DNA of 64,000 nucleotides from Erodium maritimum (Eukaryota > Streptophyta > Magnoliopsida > Geraniales > Geraniaceae). Both the position numbers and the translations under genes were made by a program. Shown in pieces: positions 49,641-60,990 of this stretch. Numbering within the stretch: position 1 is the first letter of the stretch; every line of letters begins with the position of its first letter. The notes beneath the pieces are model-generated. The model searched no databases. It was not told the DNA's origin and saw nothing but the letters and a program-made list of their open reading frames with translations. The stretch spans positions 15,893,735 to 15,957,734 of the forward strand of contig OY997589.1 in NCBI GenBank assembly GCA_963921825.1. Direction: 5' to 3'.

Positions 49641-50198
49641 TAACTTAATTAATTAGAGAACAAACAAATTTGGCATGCTAATGTTGGGCATCGGCCGGGG
49701 TCCCACAATATTTTTATTATCCGTATCCCAAACCGGGAGGACCGGTTACTTAAAATCCATAACCGTCAACGCATCGGATTTCAACGGGAAACCTAAAAAC
49801 CAACTGTCACGTAGTTGGCCGATTAGGATTTTTAACCGACCCATTGAGCTTTCCTTTGGGCTTTTGGTTATGGCCCAAAATAGAAAAAAAGTTCATCAAT
49901 TTCTGAAACACCTAGAACAATAAAACCAATTTACAACAAAAACACAAAAGTTATTAATAGTAATTTACTATTAAGCTATTACATCAAATGAGAATTACTA
50001 GCATAAACTTTAGATACCCAAAGATAAAATTGGAGCAAAAACATCAAAATAAAACACATCATCCTACTTTGAACAAAATTGAATTTCCCCTGAAATTGAT
50101 ATGTCAACAATCTGAGCCATATAATTCAAGTATATGTACATAAATTAGTTAGCAAACGAAGCAGCTGAAGTCATCTTACAAAAACAAGAGTGAAATTA
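49641..50198. other. Intergenic spacer
   Basis: It lies upstream of the formimidoyltransferase-like exon and downstream of the membrane protein gene. A 49685-49890 stretch is rich in accgg/ccgac words and may be a decayed short repeat. Nothing firm is seen. Confidence 0.35.
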
Positions 50199-50486
50199 TT
50201 AAGCCCTCATGAGATGATCCTCGGAGAAGTCTCGGCGGTACATGACGATCGCATCACAAATGATACCAATAGAAGCCACAAAGATGACGAGAGCGAAAGC
50301 CGAAGCTGCGAAACTGAGAACAGCGAAGAAGGTTGTGTCTACCCAGAAATAAATGTCAGGGTGGGGCTTTTTGTGGCGGATCATGTGGATGGTAATGTTG
50401 ACGACGAACCAGGCAAGGAGCCCAAACAAGCAAGCCACAACAATGGAGGCCACGGCCTTGCATATATTTGCTGTTGCCTCCTTCAT
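50199..50486 (-). CDS. Small membrane protein, two predicted helices, unknown function
   Basis: A complete frame of 95 aa. Residues about 10-35 (VASIVVACLFGLLAWFVVNI) and 52-78 (FFAVLSFAASAFALVIFVAS) form two hydrophobic helices joined by a basic loop with HMIRHKKPHPDIYFW; the C-terminus is charged (YRRDFSEDHLMRA). The composition, a clean start after MKEATANICK and the lack of repeats around it support a real gene. It resembles the many small plant transmembrane proteins of unknown role, but I cannot name a family. No introns are needed. Orientation matches the exon at 49452-49640, about 560 bases further on. Confidence 0.6.
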   Translation of the reverse strand: MKEATANICKAVASIVVACLFGLLAWFVVNITIHMIRHKKPHPDIYFWVDTTFFAVLSFAASAFALVIFVASIGIICDAIVMYRRDFSEDHLMRA

Positions 50487-50771
50487 CTTATGTGCTAGGT
50501 CGTGGTTTTGGTATTCAAAAGAGAGAATACAAAGTATTGATTGACTTATTTTTACATTACAGGGTTTTATTAGGTAACTGCAAAATCAGTAAATGATAGA
50601 GTAGAAATAGTCAAATTTTCTGATCCCAAACTGTCCTGCTTTTTAGTGCAATTCAAATTGCCTTATTGAAGATAAGGAACTCCGTGTATGCAACATGAGT
50701 ACAAATAATATAATAACCTATATAACTCATAAATTTGATGTTTTCCGTTACTTTCCTTCCGGTTACGTTTG
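50487..50771. promoter_or_regulatory. Upstream region of the small membrane protein gene
   Basis: AT-rich 5' flank of the minus-strand gene, bounded on the right by the target duplication of the next retroposon. No clear TATA box was chosen. Confidence 0.3.
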
Positions 50772-50784
50772 CTTTTTTATTGTT

Positions 50785-52006
50785 TTTTTAACGAAAGGTG
50801 CAGTATTTTATTAATCAAATTATGGGAAGACAAATAAGTGCATCAGAAACTCTCTGACCACAAGAACAGGGCAAGAACATTTAAGAATGTTCGCTATTCT
50901 TTTCCTAATAGAACCGTCCATGACGGTGTTGAGTTAGCGCCCCATGGGCAAGGACAGAATATGGATAGGGGGAACGGGATACCGGAGATCCAGAGGGACC
51001 TCGATGGTAATGGTGATGGTGGGAGGCAAAGCATCGTCTGGGGACCCCTCCAGGGCCAGTCCTCGATACTCTGTCGATGCCTCATCCCTCCCGACGGGGC
51101 CTCTTCCTCGCTTGTGGTGAGCTATCCCATGCGACGTCAGGCGCATCCCTCCCTAGAACTTCCGCAGCCTCCCTCGATTGATCCCCGGGCGCTAGAACCT
51201 CAACATGGCGCGCCTCAGTTTGGGCGCGTCCTCTACCTTCGAATCCTCCAGTCCGGGAGAACCGAGCGGTAGCAATCGAATCAGTAGAGAGCTGATCCCT
51301 TTGCCGCCCCCGACCATCCCCTGTGCAAACGGGCCCAGGAGAGAGGTTGGAGGACCACCCAGAACGGACTAGCTCGGTCGACAGGCTAGTATCCCGGTTG
51401 GAAATCCGTGGACCCAACTTAGGTAACAGGTCCACTATTATACCGGCTTCCCCATACTAAGATGACCAGGTATCCACCCACCGGTGCACACCGTAACAAC
51501 CCCCGCTTGTACGTCGGCAGGCTCCGAACCCTAGCAGACCCCCATCGGGATTGTGGATCAGCATCCGGTATGCACTCCCTCATTCGTTTCCGCATCCACT
51601 AAAGGGAGACCCTAGTTGAAGACGTCTCCATCATACTCCACCGCACCCCGACCCGATCATAGGTCCATTCCCAAGTGCGAGTCTTCACCGATGTGACCGA
51701 GACCACATCCGAGATCTCTGTAACGTCTCAGATCATCCCCACCGGGAATCGATGAGGGTGAGGTTGCAGCCGTTCTGGTTGAGATGGATCCCTAATCCGA
51801 GCAGGCGCCCCCCTACGCACCAGAGCAAGGTCGTGGCGCTGATGGGGCCCAATAGACGAGGAAGGGTTCGAGCCACGGGGTGAGGGTCTGTAGCATGTAG
51901 CCGAAGCCACCAAGACCCGCCGCTCCCAGTTGTAATGTTCCCAATACCAGCGACAAGCAAACACTCCATAGGAGTCGGGGGACGTTCCACGTGGCCCAAA
52001 GCCCAT
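50785..52006 (-). mobile_element. Non-autonomous LINE-like retroposon with 13-bp target duplication
   Basis: Perfect direct repeats cttttttattgtt at 50772-50784 and 52007-52019. The left end has a T run followed by aacgaaaggtgcagtatttta, the complement of a LINE-type tail, so it lies on the minus strand. The body is GC-rich with repeated gatgg/ccgac words. The frames found (for example 50838-51272 on the other strand) do not match proteins. About 1.2 kb. Confidence 0.75.
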
Positions 52007-52072
52007 CTTTTTTATTGTTAAAATTAGAAACTTTGTTTACTGATACTATTAAACCTTTGTAAATTAATAATA

Positions 52073-53201
52073 AAAAGTTATGGAAAAGAAGTCTCTTTCT
52101 ACAAGCCTTTGCCGGTCCTTGATCATGGCCCCCACGACTGACCACCCAAGCTTTGCTGTTGATCGACTTCGTCAACCTCGTTTTCGTCCCTCCCAGATAT
52201 TGTCCCGTTTACCCGTTCAATCGGTTCTTCCATCATGGATACACACATCTCCCTCAATATAGCCTTTATCATCACCATATACAACCACCTCCTCCTCCCT
52301 CATTTACTCTAACGTCTCTGTTCCGGACCCCCTTGGCACGATTGGGGGAAGAGATCACAGGTGGACAGTTCCCCTCCTCCTCCTTCTTATCCAGCGACCA
52401 CTCGACCCCCACTAACGTCGCCGCCTCATCCTCCTTCTCCTCCTGCGATCACTCGGTCGACACCAGTGTCATCGCCTCCGCGAGCTTTCCTACTATGATG
52501 GGTCTTTGAGGTCCCACAGCCCTTCGCCGTCCGCCGATCATCCAAGCTCATTAGAGGCCTTACCCAAGTTCAGTCATCGTGTTGGGGCACACCTAACACC
52601 AAAGATCAGGGCCTTCGTGAAGGGACGCTTCAACCCCATCCCCTAGATCAGGACCATAACACCTATGATCGGAGTCATGGAGTTTGGAATCAGTAGGTGC
52701 TCCTATCGGCAGGAACAGGTGAAAGCTCGGCGCCCCAACCTTCTCCGTTAAATCAGGACCTTGACACCCCCGCTCAGATTCAAGTAGATTGGAATCAACA
52801 AATGCTGAGAATGTTAGGGCATCACGGGTGTCCTAGGGAAGCCACACCTCGCACCCTCAGGCTTGGACTCTATCCTACCCCCATCCTCTTCCTTTTCATT
52901 TGAAACTCCTTGGCCGCTTGTCGAGACAACACAAGCCTAACCAAGTCGAGACGGGAAATTTTTTTGGATCTCTCGTGCCACTGACATGAAAAGGGTCAGA
53001 CCCCCTAAATATACACCAGGAATAGTCATCTCTCGTATGTATGTTTTATGTGTTTACTAAATCATAAAATTGCAATGACAAGCGGTACTATTTTTTCAGG
53101 GTCAACGTATCGGATCTTGGTTGTAAGATCTGAGACTATGTCTAGCCTTTCTGTATTTTATCATAGTGAAAATGAATTCGTCATTCTGCTAAAAAAAGAC
53201 C
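52073..53201 (+). mobile_element. Non-autonomous LINE-like retroposon with 16-bp target duplication
   Basis: Perfect direct repeats ttgtaaattaataata at 52057-52072 and 53202-53217. The 3' end is gaattcgtcattctgct followed by seven A residues. The interior is C/T-rich with a possible UTR-like start (catcaccatatacaac, cctcctcctccctc) and no intact ORF. It lies 66 bases from the previous retroposon in the opposite orientation. About 1.1 kb. Confidence 0.75.
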
Positions 53202-53390
53202 TTGTAAATTAATAATATTAAGATCATGGAATCGATTCATTTACAAAATCATCAGTTAAACAATAAAAAAATTAAGAATACCATATTACATTAAAGATCA
53301 CAAACCAAAATATATAAGGGTGTGTCAAGAACGATCATTTTTTGTAGAGAAGTTTTACAAAAGCCTTTTTCATAAAGGGAGAAAAATACT

Positions 53391-56264
53391 TGTAAGAACC
53401 GCCCTCGATCGATCCTGGTCGAACCGGAGGTTTTCGACGAAAGTTGACATTTTGCCGGAAAAGTCAACCGATGACTCCCGGAACCTTTCCGGGGCCCAAA
53501 AATCTTAGTCGTCGTTACAGTTAGCTTAATTGGGCTGTTTCCTTTCAAATGACTGTAATTGTGAACAAGTCAAACCTGGGTCAAACTAGGTCAATTTTGG
53601 ATTATTAACGAATAAAATAATAAGAGCTGAGATATTTTGGGGTAGCAGTGGTCCCCACATGTCCATGTTAGCTTGGAGGGGAAGAAAGGTGGATTAAAAG
53701 ACCAAATGGTCCCCATATAGGACAAAATAGAGAGAGATGGGCTAAAGGACGAAAGAGACTTTTCCACTTAGAGGATAAGATCACATGGAGCAAAATTTCT
53801 GCCCATTTTCTTCATGTTGGCCGAACCACCTTAGCTAGAAGAGAGAGAAATTCTTCCTCCATTGAAGCTCCATTGAAGCTTGAAGAAGAAGCAAGAGAAA
53901 GGAGGCTCCTTTTTTTGCCATTTCTACACCAAATCTTCTCAAATTTCTTCATCTCTTCATTTCCTAAAGGTTGGTATGCTTTATTTCCTCATTTGATGAA
54001 ATTGATGTTGTGGGTTTGAGTAAAGATGACTTGAACTAGTGGGTTTTAGGTGTTGGAAGGTTTAAATGTTGATTTGTGAAGAAGAAGTGGAGTTGGATGA
54101 TGGAAATAACTTGGTTTGAGTAGTTTTTGATGAAACTCACTTGAGTCTTGAAACTTTGGATGATTTGAGGTGAAAAGTGAAGTTTTAAAGCTTAAAAATG
54201 GTGATTTGGAGAACCTAGAACTAGTTAAGAGCTTGTTGGAGAAATTGGATATTTTTCTGGCGACCGGAGGCTCGCCGGAGCTCCGGCCGGTCACCGGAAT
54301 CCGGCCACGGGGAAGGGAAAGGACCGGCCATGGTCCGTCCACCCTTAGACGTGACCGGCCGGCCCGGTCCGGTCACCCACGGCCATGTGTGTCCGTGGGG
54401 CCCACATGGCCGGGTTTTGGTTGTTTCGTAAATTGGACTATCGTGGGTGAACCTCGGAACGATTCGAAACTTTAATTGCAAAATCGGGAAGGCTCGGACC
54501 CCGGAATTGAATTCCGTTATGTGCTTTTAAACAAGTAAATTAATTATGTTGGATAGACACGAATAGGGAAACTTTCGGAGTCCCGAGGGACGTTTTCCCG
54601 ATTTCGGGCAAAATGGGCCTTTCGGGCCCATTTCGCCAAGTTGAGCAACTGAGATTAGTTTGGGTAATTCCCTCTTTAATCCACACTTGAATTAGTATTA
54701 ATTCTTGTATTTCTTGTAATCTTAGACTTTGAACCCGAGCGCGACGGAGGAGGAGGCCTTTGGACCGCGTGAGAGGACGAGGAGGAAGCTAGCCAGGTCG
54801 TCCGCTGCTAGGATTGGTTTGCTTTCGAGGTAGGGAAGAGAAGTAAACTCCACTTTTAATTTAAAGAATGCTAATAGTATGCATATAGGATAACAATAAC
54901 CGGAAGAGTCTAGTTTGCATATAGGATGTGATTCACTAGAATAACCGCTTTCAATTATGGGAATTGTCGTGCTGGTAGAATGGTCAAGTTGAGCCTTAGG
55001 ATTGATTGTTAATTGTGCTTGATTGTGGTCACTAGTCCTTAAACGTTGATGCATATTATCTTCTTTGATTACTTTAAGAGGCATAACATGTTATATGAAT
55101 GTGATATGAATTGTTGTTCGTGATATGATTCGTTGAATGAATGTGACGAATGTAATATTGATTGTTGACTTGTGTAATGATCGGGTGGATGATAGAACGA
55201 TGTGGTGTGTTCGGTAAGTATGTTGGTAAGCTATGACGGTACGATATGATCGGTGTGCTATGTTGAATTGATATGGTTGGTATTGCACGGTATATTGTAT
55301 TGTTGATGCCCCGATGCTAAGTGTTCCGAGAAGACGTCTAGACCGAGGGGTATTCTGGTACGATGTTTGTGGTTTCACCCCGATGCTCAGTGTTCCGGGA
55401 AGATATCCGACCGAGGCGTATGCCAGTCCGGTATGTTTATTATATGGCTTTACCCTGATGCTTTGTGTTCCGGGAAGACATCGAGACCGAGGGACATTCT
55501 GGTATGATGTATATTGTTTCACCCCCATGCTCTGTGTTCCGGGAAGACATCTAGACCGAGTGACATTTCGGTATGATGTATATTGTTTCACCCCGATGCT
55601 TTGTGTTCCGGGAAGACATCTAGACCGAGGGATATTCCGGTATGAAGTATTCGTTTCACCCCGATGCTTTGTGTTCCGGGAAGATATCTAGGCCGATGTG
55701 CATTCCGGTACGATATGTTGAGCTTGTGTATGGATCGGTCCGTGTGGTATGATTATCTTATCTTTCGGTATTCGTGTGTTTCTTTAGTTGGTTTTCTATT
55801 GGTGATTAAGTTGTCTCCCCGTTTATCTCCAGTTGTGTTGTCATTTGATTAAGCGTTGCACTTTCGTTTGATATCTATTTGCGTTGTACTTTAGTGAGTT
55901 TTTACTAATCGGAGATTTTGGTGACGGAGCGGGAGTCCTATTCCCATTACTACTTTTTCCTACTGAGCGTAAGCTCACCCCCTCTGTTTTTACTGTTTTA
56001 CAGGTTTCATTGGTGAGTAGACTTACAGGACATCTCAGGGCTCGGGAGCTCATTGAGGGTCCAGGTTGATTCATTATTAGAGGCGTACTTCCAGTTTCGG
56101 ATAAACTTTGTCCTTATTTTATTTAGCTATTAAATTTTGAACTCGTATTACCAGACGTTTATTCAGAGATTCTTGTTAAGTAAATTTGATTTTTATTATT
56201 ATTATTTCACTATCTTTTTAGTGCACGTCTCGAGTCCGGTCAAAACCGGATTTGGGGCGTGACA
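53391..56264 (+). mobile_element. Long terminal repeat family, copy 3 (2874 bp)
   Basis: Starts tgtaagaaccgccctcg and ends ggatttggggcgtgaca, closely matching copy 1 at both ends and in many interior blocks. No second LTR or internal region is present. Flanking pentamers (atact and agaca) do not match, and the right flank is the 3' UTR of a LINE cut off abruptly, so the piece may have arisen by recombination between elements rather than simple LTR-LTR exchange. Confidence 0.8.
55305..55715. repeat. Minisatellite, about six units of ~66 bp, in LTR copy 3
   Basis: Units are built on ttcaccccgatgct.tgtgttccgggaagacatc and accgaggg..attc.ggta. The position corresponds to the array in copy 1, and the gtgttccgg and accgaggg words are shared, but the rest of the unit is different. 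Confidence 0.9.
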
Positions 56265-59200
56265 AGACAGCTTACAAGAAGCAAGCTAAAAAATAGAACT
56301 ACAACATGCCAACACAAGCACTTCAACATGAACGAAACAACGCCAATCCAAACCAATACAAACACAAACACCCCACGACAACCAAAAATATTAAGGAAGA
56401 TATCCCTACACCCTTTTCTTTTTGGATTGTATGAAGCTCCTACAACTCACCAAAGAGTTAATGCGCTACTCCACAAAAGAGATAGAGGAAAAATATGGAT
56501 ACAAGGCCTTCCCAACTTCCAAAGACGTCGACTGAACCTTCAAAACCACAAGATCCACTGAGGGTGAACCCCCCTTAAAACTAAATCATTCCTGGCTAGC
56601 CAAATCTCCAAAAGAACAAAGCCACAAATGGTAATCAACACTCTCCTAATCCACCTGGGTAGCAATTCCGGGCACGCTACCGAAAGGTCTCTTACAGAGG
56701 GTGATATAGATGTTAGAATATAAACTATAACTGGACCTTCAACTATCAACTTGAGCGTTTAGTTGAGTTGGTCCTCTAATATGGTATCAGAGGCACCTCA
56801 CATACATGAGTTCAAACCTCACTCTCTATAAAAAAAAATACTAAATTCTTTTCATTTTATCATATTTGTCCCATATGGGCCAACCCTTATCTCTCTTCTC
56901 GATGGGCTCATATGTAGTTATAAGTAATCCACCTCGAAACCCGTAAAAAAGCTTATCCGTGAGGGCACGTATTAGAATATAAACTATAATCAGACCTTCA
57001 ACTATTAGGTTGAGTTTTTAGTTGAGTTGGTACCCTAATAATAGACAACCTCAAGCCCCACCAACTTAATACTCCAGACCAAATAAGCCAAACAATTGAT
57101 TATGAGATGCAAAGTGTGCTCAAGCTTCATGCTGCAAAAAGAGCACCATCACTTCTGAATGGGTATACGTACCTCTCTACTCTCCAAGAAGACTGAAATG
57201 AGTATTTCATTATTGTAATAGAGTCAAACTAATTTATCTACCTTGGGAGGTAAGCTAGGGGTCCAAAGGGCTTTTGCCCATGCCTTTTCCATGCTCCTCT
57301 CACCAAGCACTCTAAAGCAACTCCCAACCGAGAATTCCTTCTATGCCTTTGCCCATGCCTTTGCCCATCCCTTCTATCAAAGAAACTGAGCTCAACATCC
57401 CCGTTAACTCTATATGTAGTCGTAATTCCCTCCCATGTGGATCTTGAGAATAACCCGACTCCCACCTCGAGCGACTCCAAACATCCGAAAGGGGGAAAAG
57501 TTTTCTTCGACAAATGTAATAGACGATGGAATCTCACTTTGAGGAGTGCATCCCCAAGCCACACTTCCAACCAGAACCTCACTCGAGTCCCCGATCTTAC
57601 AGTCCAAATCAAAGACACATTCCCAAAGAGGGGCTTGAACCGATCATCTCTGGCCAGATCCTGTATATGCGCAACCCAAGACAACCTATCGTCCACGTCA
57701 AAACGGCCAAGATCCCAATCTAAGGCCTCCCACCCACAACGAATCGACCTCAAAGGCGAATTTCCCCCACCACTTGCAAAGTAAGCTCTCACTTACGCGG
57801 GCAAGGCCTGTCGGCCACACACCCCCTTCTTTCTTCGGAAAGTAAACCACGTCCTAACCAACTTTGAAGAAAGGATTTTTTCCTCGTTGAACCTCCCCAC
57901 AAAAGAAAAATTGCTTACATTTCTCCAATTTCTTAATAACACGCATAGGAGTCTGCATCACTGACATATAATACATGGGAAAATCCATCAAGGTATAGTT
58001 GATAAGGGTAACTCTCCCACCAAAGTTGAGGAACTTGGCTTTCCATAATCCCAACTTCTTATTATACTTTGATATAATAGGGCCCCACATCTTAAGCCTC
58101 TTTAGGTTTTCACCTAGGTTAAAACCCAAATAAGAAAACAAGATATCGCATTTCCCACAACCCAGAAGCTCCGCTACCCCGTCCACGCATTTGACTCAAG
58201 GGCTAAACGCATGACAACTAGATTTGGCGAAATTAGCTTTTAGACAAGAGCAGAACTGAAAACCAAGAAGAGTCTGCTTCAGATTATGTACCTAACAACA
58301 ATCGCCTCGAATGAAAATAACAATATGATCCGCAAACTACAATTGAGAAGTAAACTGCTCCCGCTCCCCAAATTGCATACCCACCTCCCTCATCTATTCA
58401 CCAAACACTAGGAGCTGATGCAACCCATCTACTATCTGCACAAAAATAAAAGGGTACAACGAGAATCCTTGCCGCAAGCCTCTCCCCATCATGAACTCCG
58501 GAGTCGGGACCTATTTACCAGGACATAAATATGGGATCCAAAACATTATGACATTCACCGTCTCCACCTCTTTCCAAATCCCATCACTGAAAAACAATAG
58601 TCCATGTAATCCCAACTAATTGAGTCATTACCCTTTTCAAATTCAATTTAAAACAACACAACCCCCTTCTTCTACTTTTGTAGGTTTTGGCCTAAATCTG
58701 AAACAAAAAATGCTCCATCTAAAATTTAGTGACCTCTTACAAAGCCTGACTAGGTATCACTAACAAAATCACCCACCACTGTGTTCAGCATCCTTGATAG
58801 CATTTAAGCTTAAAAAAATTAAACACCCAACCTGTCCGAAGCCGACGACAAAAACCCAACATGTGGAGTCTAGTGAGACTTCATCCTCAGAGTCATCCAG
58901 TTGGGGAAGAAACCAGACCAAGAGAATGCTGGCAGGGGTAGGGCTGGGAGAACCTCCGGCGTCGCATCTTGAGGGATCATTGGCAACAAAATGGGTGACT
59001 TCCATTGGGACTGTGGCTTCTCCCTTGGAGGAGCCGTTCTTCGGGGCCTTCGTCCTCATACCCCTGGCAGCACGGTTTGCGATGGGATCCCTATCGGACA
59101 TTGATTGAAAACCAGTGGTGGAAGGGACACCATGGGCTCCGAGTGGGATGGAGTAACAATAGTCGTTACTGGGACCGTCGAAGGAGGATTGATCACATGT

Positions 59201-59640
59201 GGCGATATTGTCAACTTGGTCGTCTGAATAGTCTGTTTGGAACGGATGACATCTTGAAAAGGTTTAGGGGGTGGGACAAGGACCGGTAGTGATACCACAG
59301 TTGTGATATCCACGAGGGGCAGCGGGATAGGAGTGGTAAGAGGGGAGACGATGGAGAGACCACGACGGTGTCAATCTTCTTACATACCTTCTTCTCTCTG
59401 ATTGGTTTATTGAAAAGCGTGGACGAGCAAGGAGGAAGGGCCAATGGTGGTGGGGAACATGCTAGACACGCTAGAGTGATGAAAGCAATTATCAGCGTAA
59501 TGGGAACATTTATAGGAACTAGGTTAGAGGAGGAGAACTACGAGGCTATTAAGACACAAAAGAAGAGTATCTAGGGCTTAGGGTTTCACACTTTCGAGGT
59601 TTTAGTATAAGGGTAGTTGATTAAATGTTGTAAAGATAGA
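56265..59640 (-). pseudogene. Decayed LINE with internal deletion
   Basis: Minus-strand pieces in order: a 5' UTR-like part (about 59110-59600), an ORF1 start (58769-59101, MSDRDPIANRAARGMRTKAP), RT remnants including FADH (from FADD, preceded by a stop) near 58325-58340, the RT thumb region (57854-58186: FLNFGGRVTLINYTLMDFPM), the linker (57238-57792: WTVRSGTRVRFWLEVWLGDA), and the C-terminus (56540-56749). ORF1 is followed within about 300 bases by RT, so most of ORF1 and the endonuclease are deleted. The 3' end is cut by the LTR at 53391-56264. It carries a TRIM insertion at 56711-57040. Confidence 0.75.
56711..57040 (+). mobile_element. TRIM (miniature LTR retrotransposon), 330 bp
   Basis: Two 71-bp LTRs, 56711-56781 and 56970-57040, both carrying tagaatataaactataa and tttagttgagttgg, with a primer site tggtatcagag at 56782-56792 next to the left LTR and a short non-coding interior. 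A perfect 5-bp target duplication ataga flanks it (56706-56710 and 57041-57045). TRIMs encode nothing and move with enzymes of other LTR elements. Confidence 0.9.
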
Positions 59641-59748
59641 AAAAGCGAACACGACTTGTTAATGTTACCCTAATAGAATAATGAGCTAGCTATCTTATTT
59701 CTTGAGATTAAGAGTTCATATCATATTGATAGAATGTATAGGTTAGGT

Positions 59749-60982
59749 TAAGGTACAATCTACTATCATTTGTTAAATATGAGAGCATCTAACCCTACTA
59801 ATGGTGGCTATCGTGACTTCGATCATGATGATTGTTGGTGGGGATCTGCCCCTCCCTCCTCCTTTTCCTTTCATACTCGTCGGCTCACCTCTATTTCTTC
59901 TTTCTGTCACGCACCTCTTAACATCGCACACCGCCATTCAATTGCCTCGGTCTACGCTCCTCCACTTATATTGTTCCGTCGGTGGTTGTGCCTCACCGTC
60001 ATCACACACCCTTCGCCCGTAACGCCCTGCCATTATCCGCGCTCCCCTGCCTGTAGCCACATTCTGCATGCCTCCCCGTTGTCGTGCTTGCTGGATGCGC
60101 CCTCAAACCGATCTGATCTATTGGTTCGACTCTACCAATGACTTCCGCCAAACCCTCCGGCCACATCTCGCCTCCCACCGACTGAGCTGCCACCTCGCAC
60201 TTGCAAGATCTGTCGCCCTCTAACCTGATTTGCCACCCATCGCCCTCCGCCGGTGAGATCCGCCCTCCTCCGCCCTTCTCTAGAAAGTCTCCAGCCAGAC
60301 CTTCCCACCTCCCCCGCCCTTGCTCCCTTGTCATTCGTCCCCGACCTTTTTCCCGCAACGACGACGACGGTCTGTTTCCCGCACCCCCCTCCGGCCTCAT
60401 CTGCCGATGATGACGACTCCTCCGACCGAGCCTCTCTGCCACGTCCCTCATTTGGATAGACAGTCAGATCTGGAGCCACCTTTCGTCAGAACACTATAGT
60501 CTGAGTCATTCGGTCATGTTCCTACTTATCGTGCTTACTTGGCCAGATTCGTGCACTAGCCCTAAGCAGATCAGATCTGCACTCGTCAGTTCCGCCTCCC
60601 TCGCCCTAGACTTCGAAGGTCGACAACAAGTAGTTTATGCTCGTAATTGTTGTTTTTGTTATTTATTTATTTTATGATGTTTGTATTTTGTTGTTCCTCT
60701 GCTGGAATCTTGGATCTCTAGCAGGTATGGTTGTTGTTTTTGGTGAACTATCTAGTCGAGTCTTTCTTTCGACGGATCTTTTTCGAGAGTCGTTAAAAAA
60801 GGCTGATTTGGTAGTTGTTGTTTATCTAAGCCATGCATTATCTGTTTCGAGAGCTATTCATCTCGTTAATCGTTTTTCGGATTTTCAAGAATAACCGATA
60901 GATGCAATATTTATATTGTTCGGTATGTGTTGTTCAGTCTATAAGATTTATTAATTATTAATCAATATTTTTGTTAAAAAAA
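59749..60982 (+). mobile_element. Probable non-autonomous LINE-like retroposon
   Basis: The right end has taattattaatcaatatttttgtt followed by seven A residues; direct repeats ggttaggt lie at 59741-59748 and 60983-60990 (only 8 bp, weaker than for the other copies). The interior changes from C-rich (cctccctcctcc, ccgaccgagcctc) to AT-rich, as in the related elements. Frames found do not match known proteins. Confidence 0.55.
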
Positions 60983-60990
60983 GGTTAGGT

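Noticed and set aside
51082-52175. Several overlapping 90-120 codon frames on the minus strand
   Set aside because: Mutually overlapping frames in a GC-rich non-autonomous retroposon, with no recognised domain.
60002-60479. Gly/Arg-rich minus-strand frames of 115-149 codons
   Set aside because: Antisense of a C-rich UTR-like stretch; composition is that of the repeat, not of a protein family.
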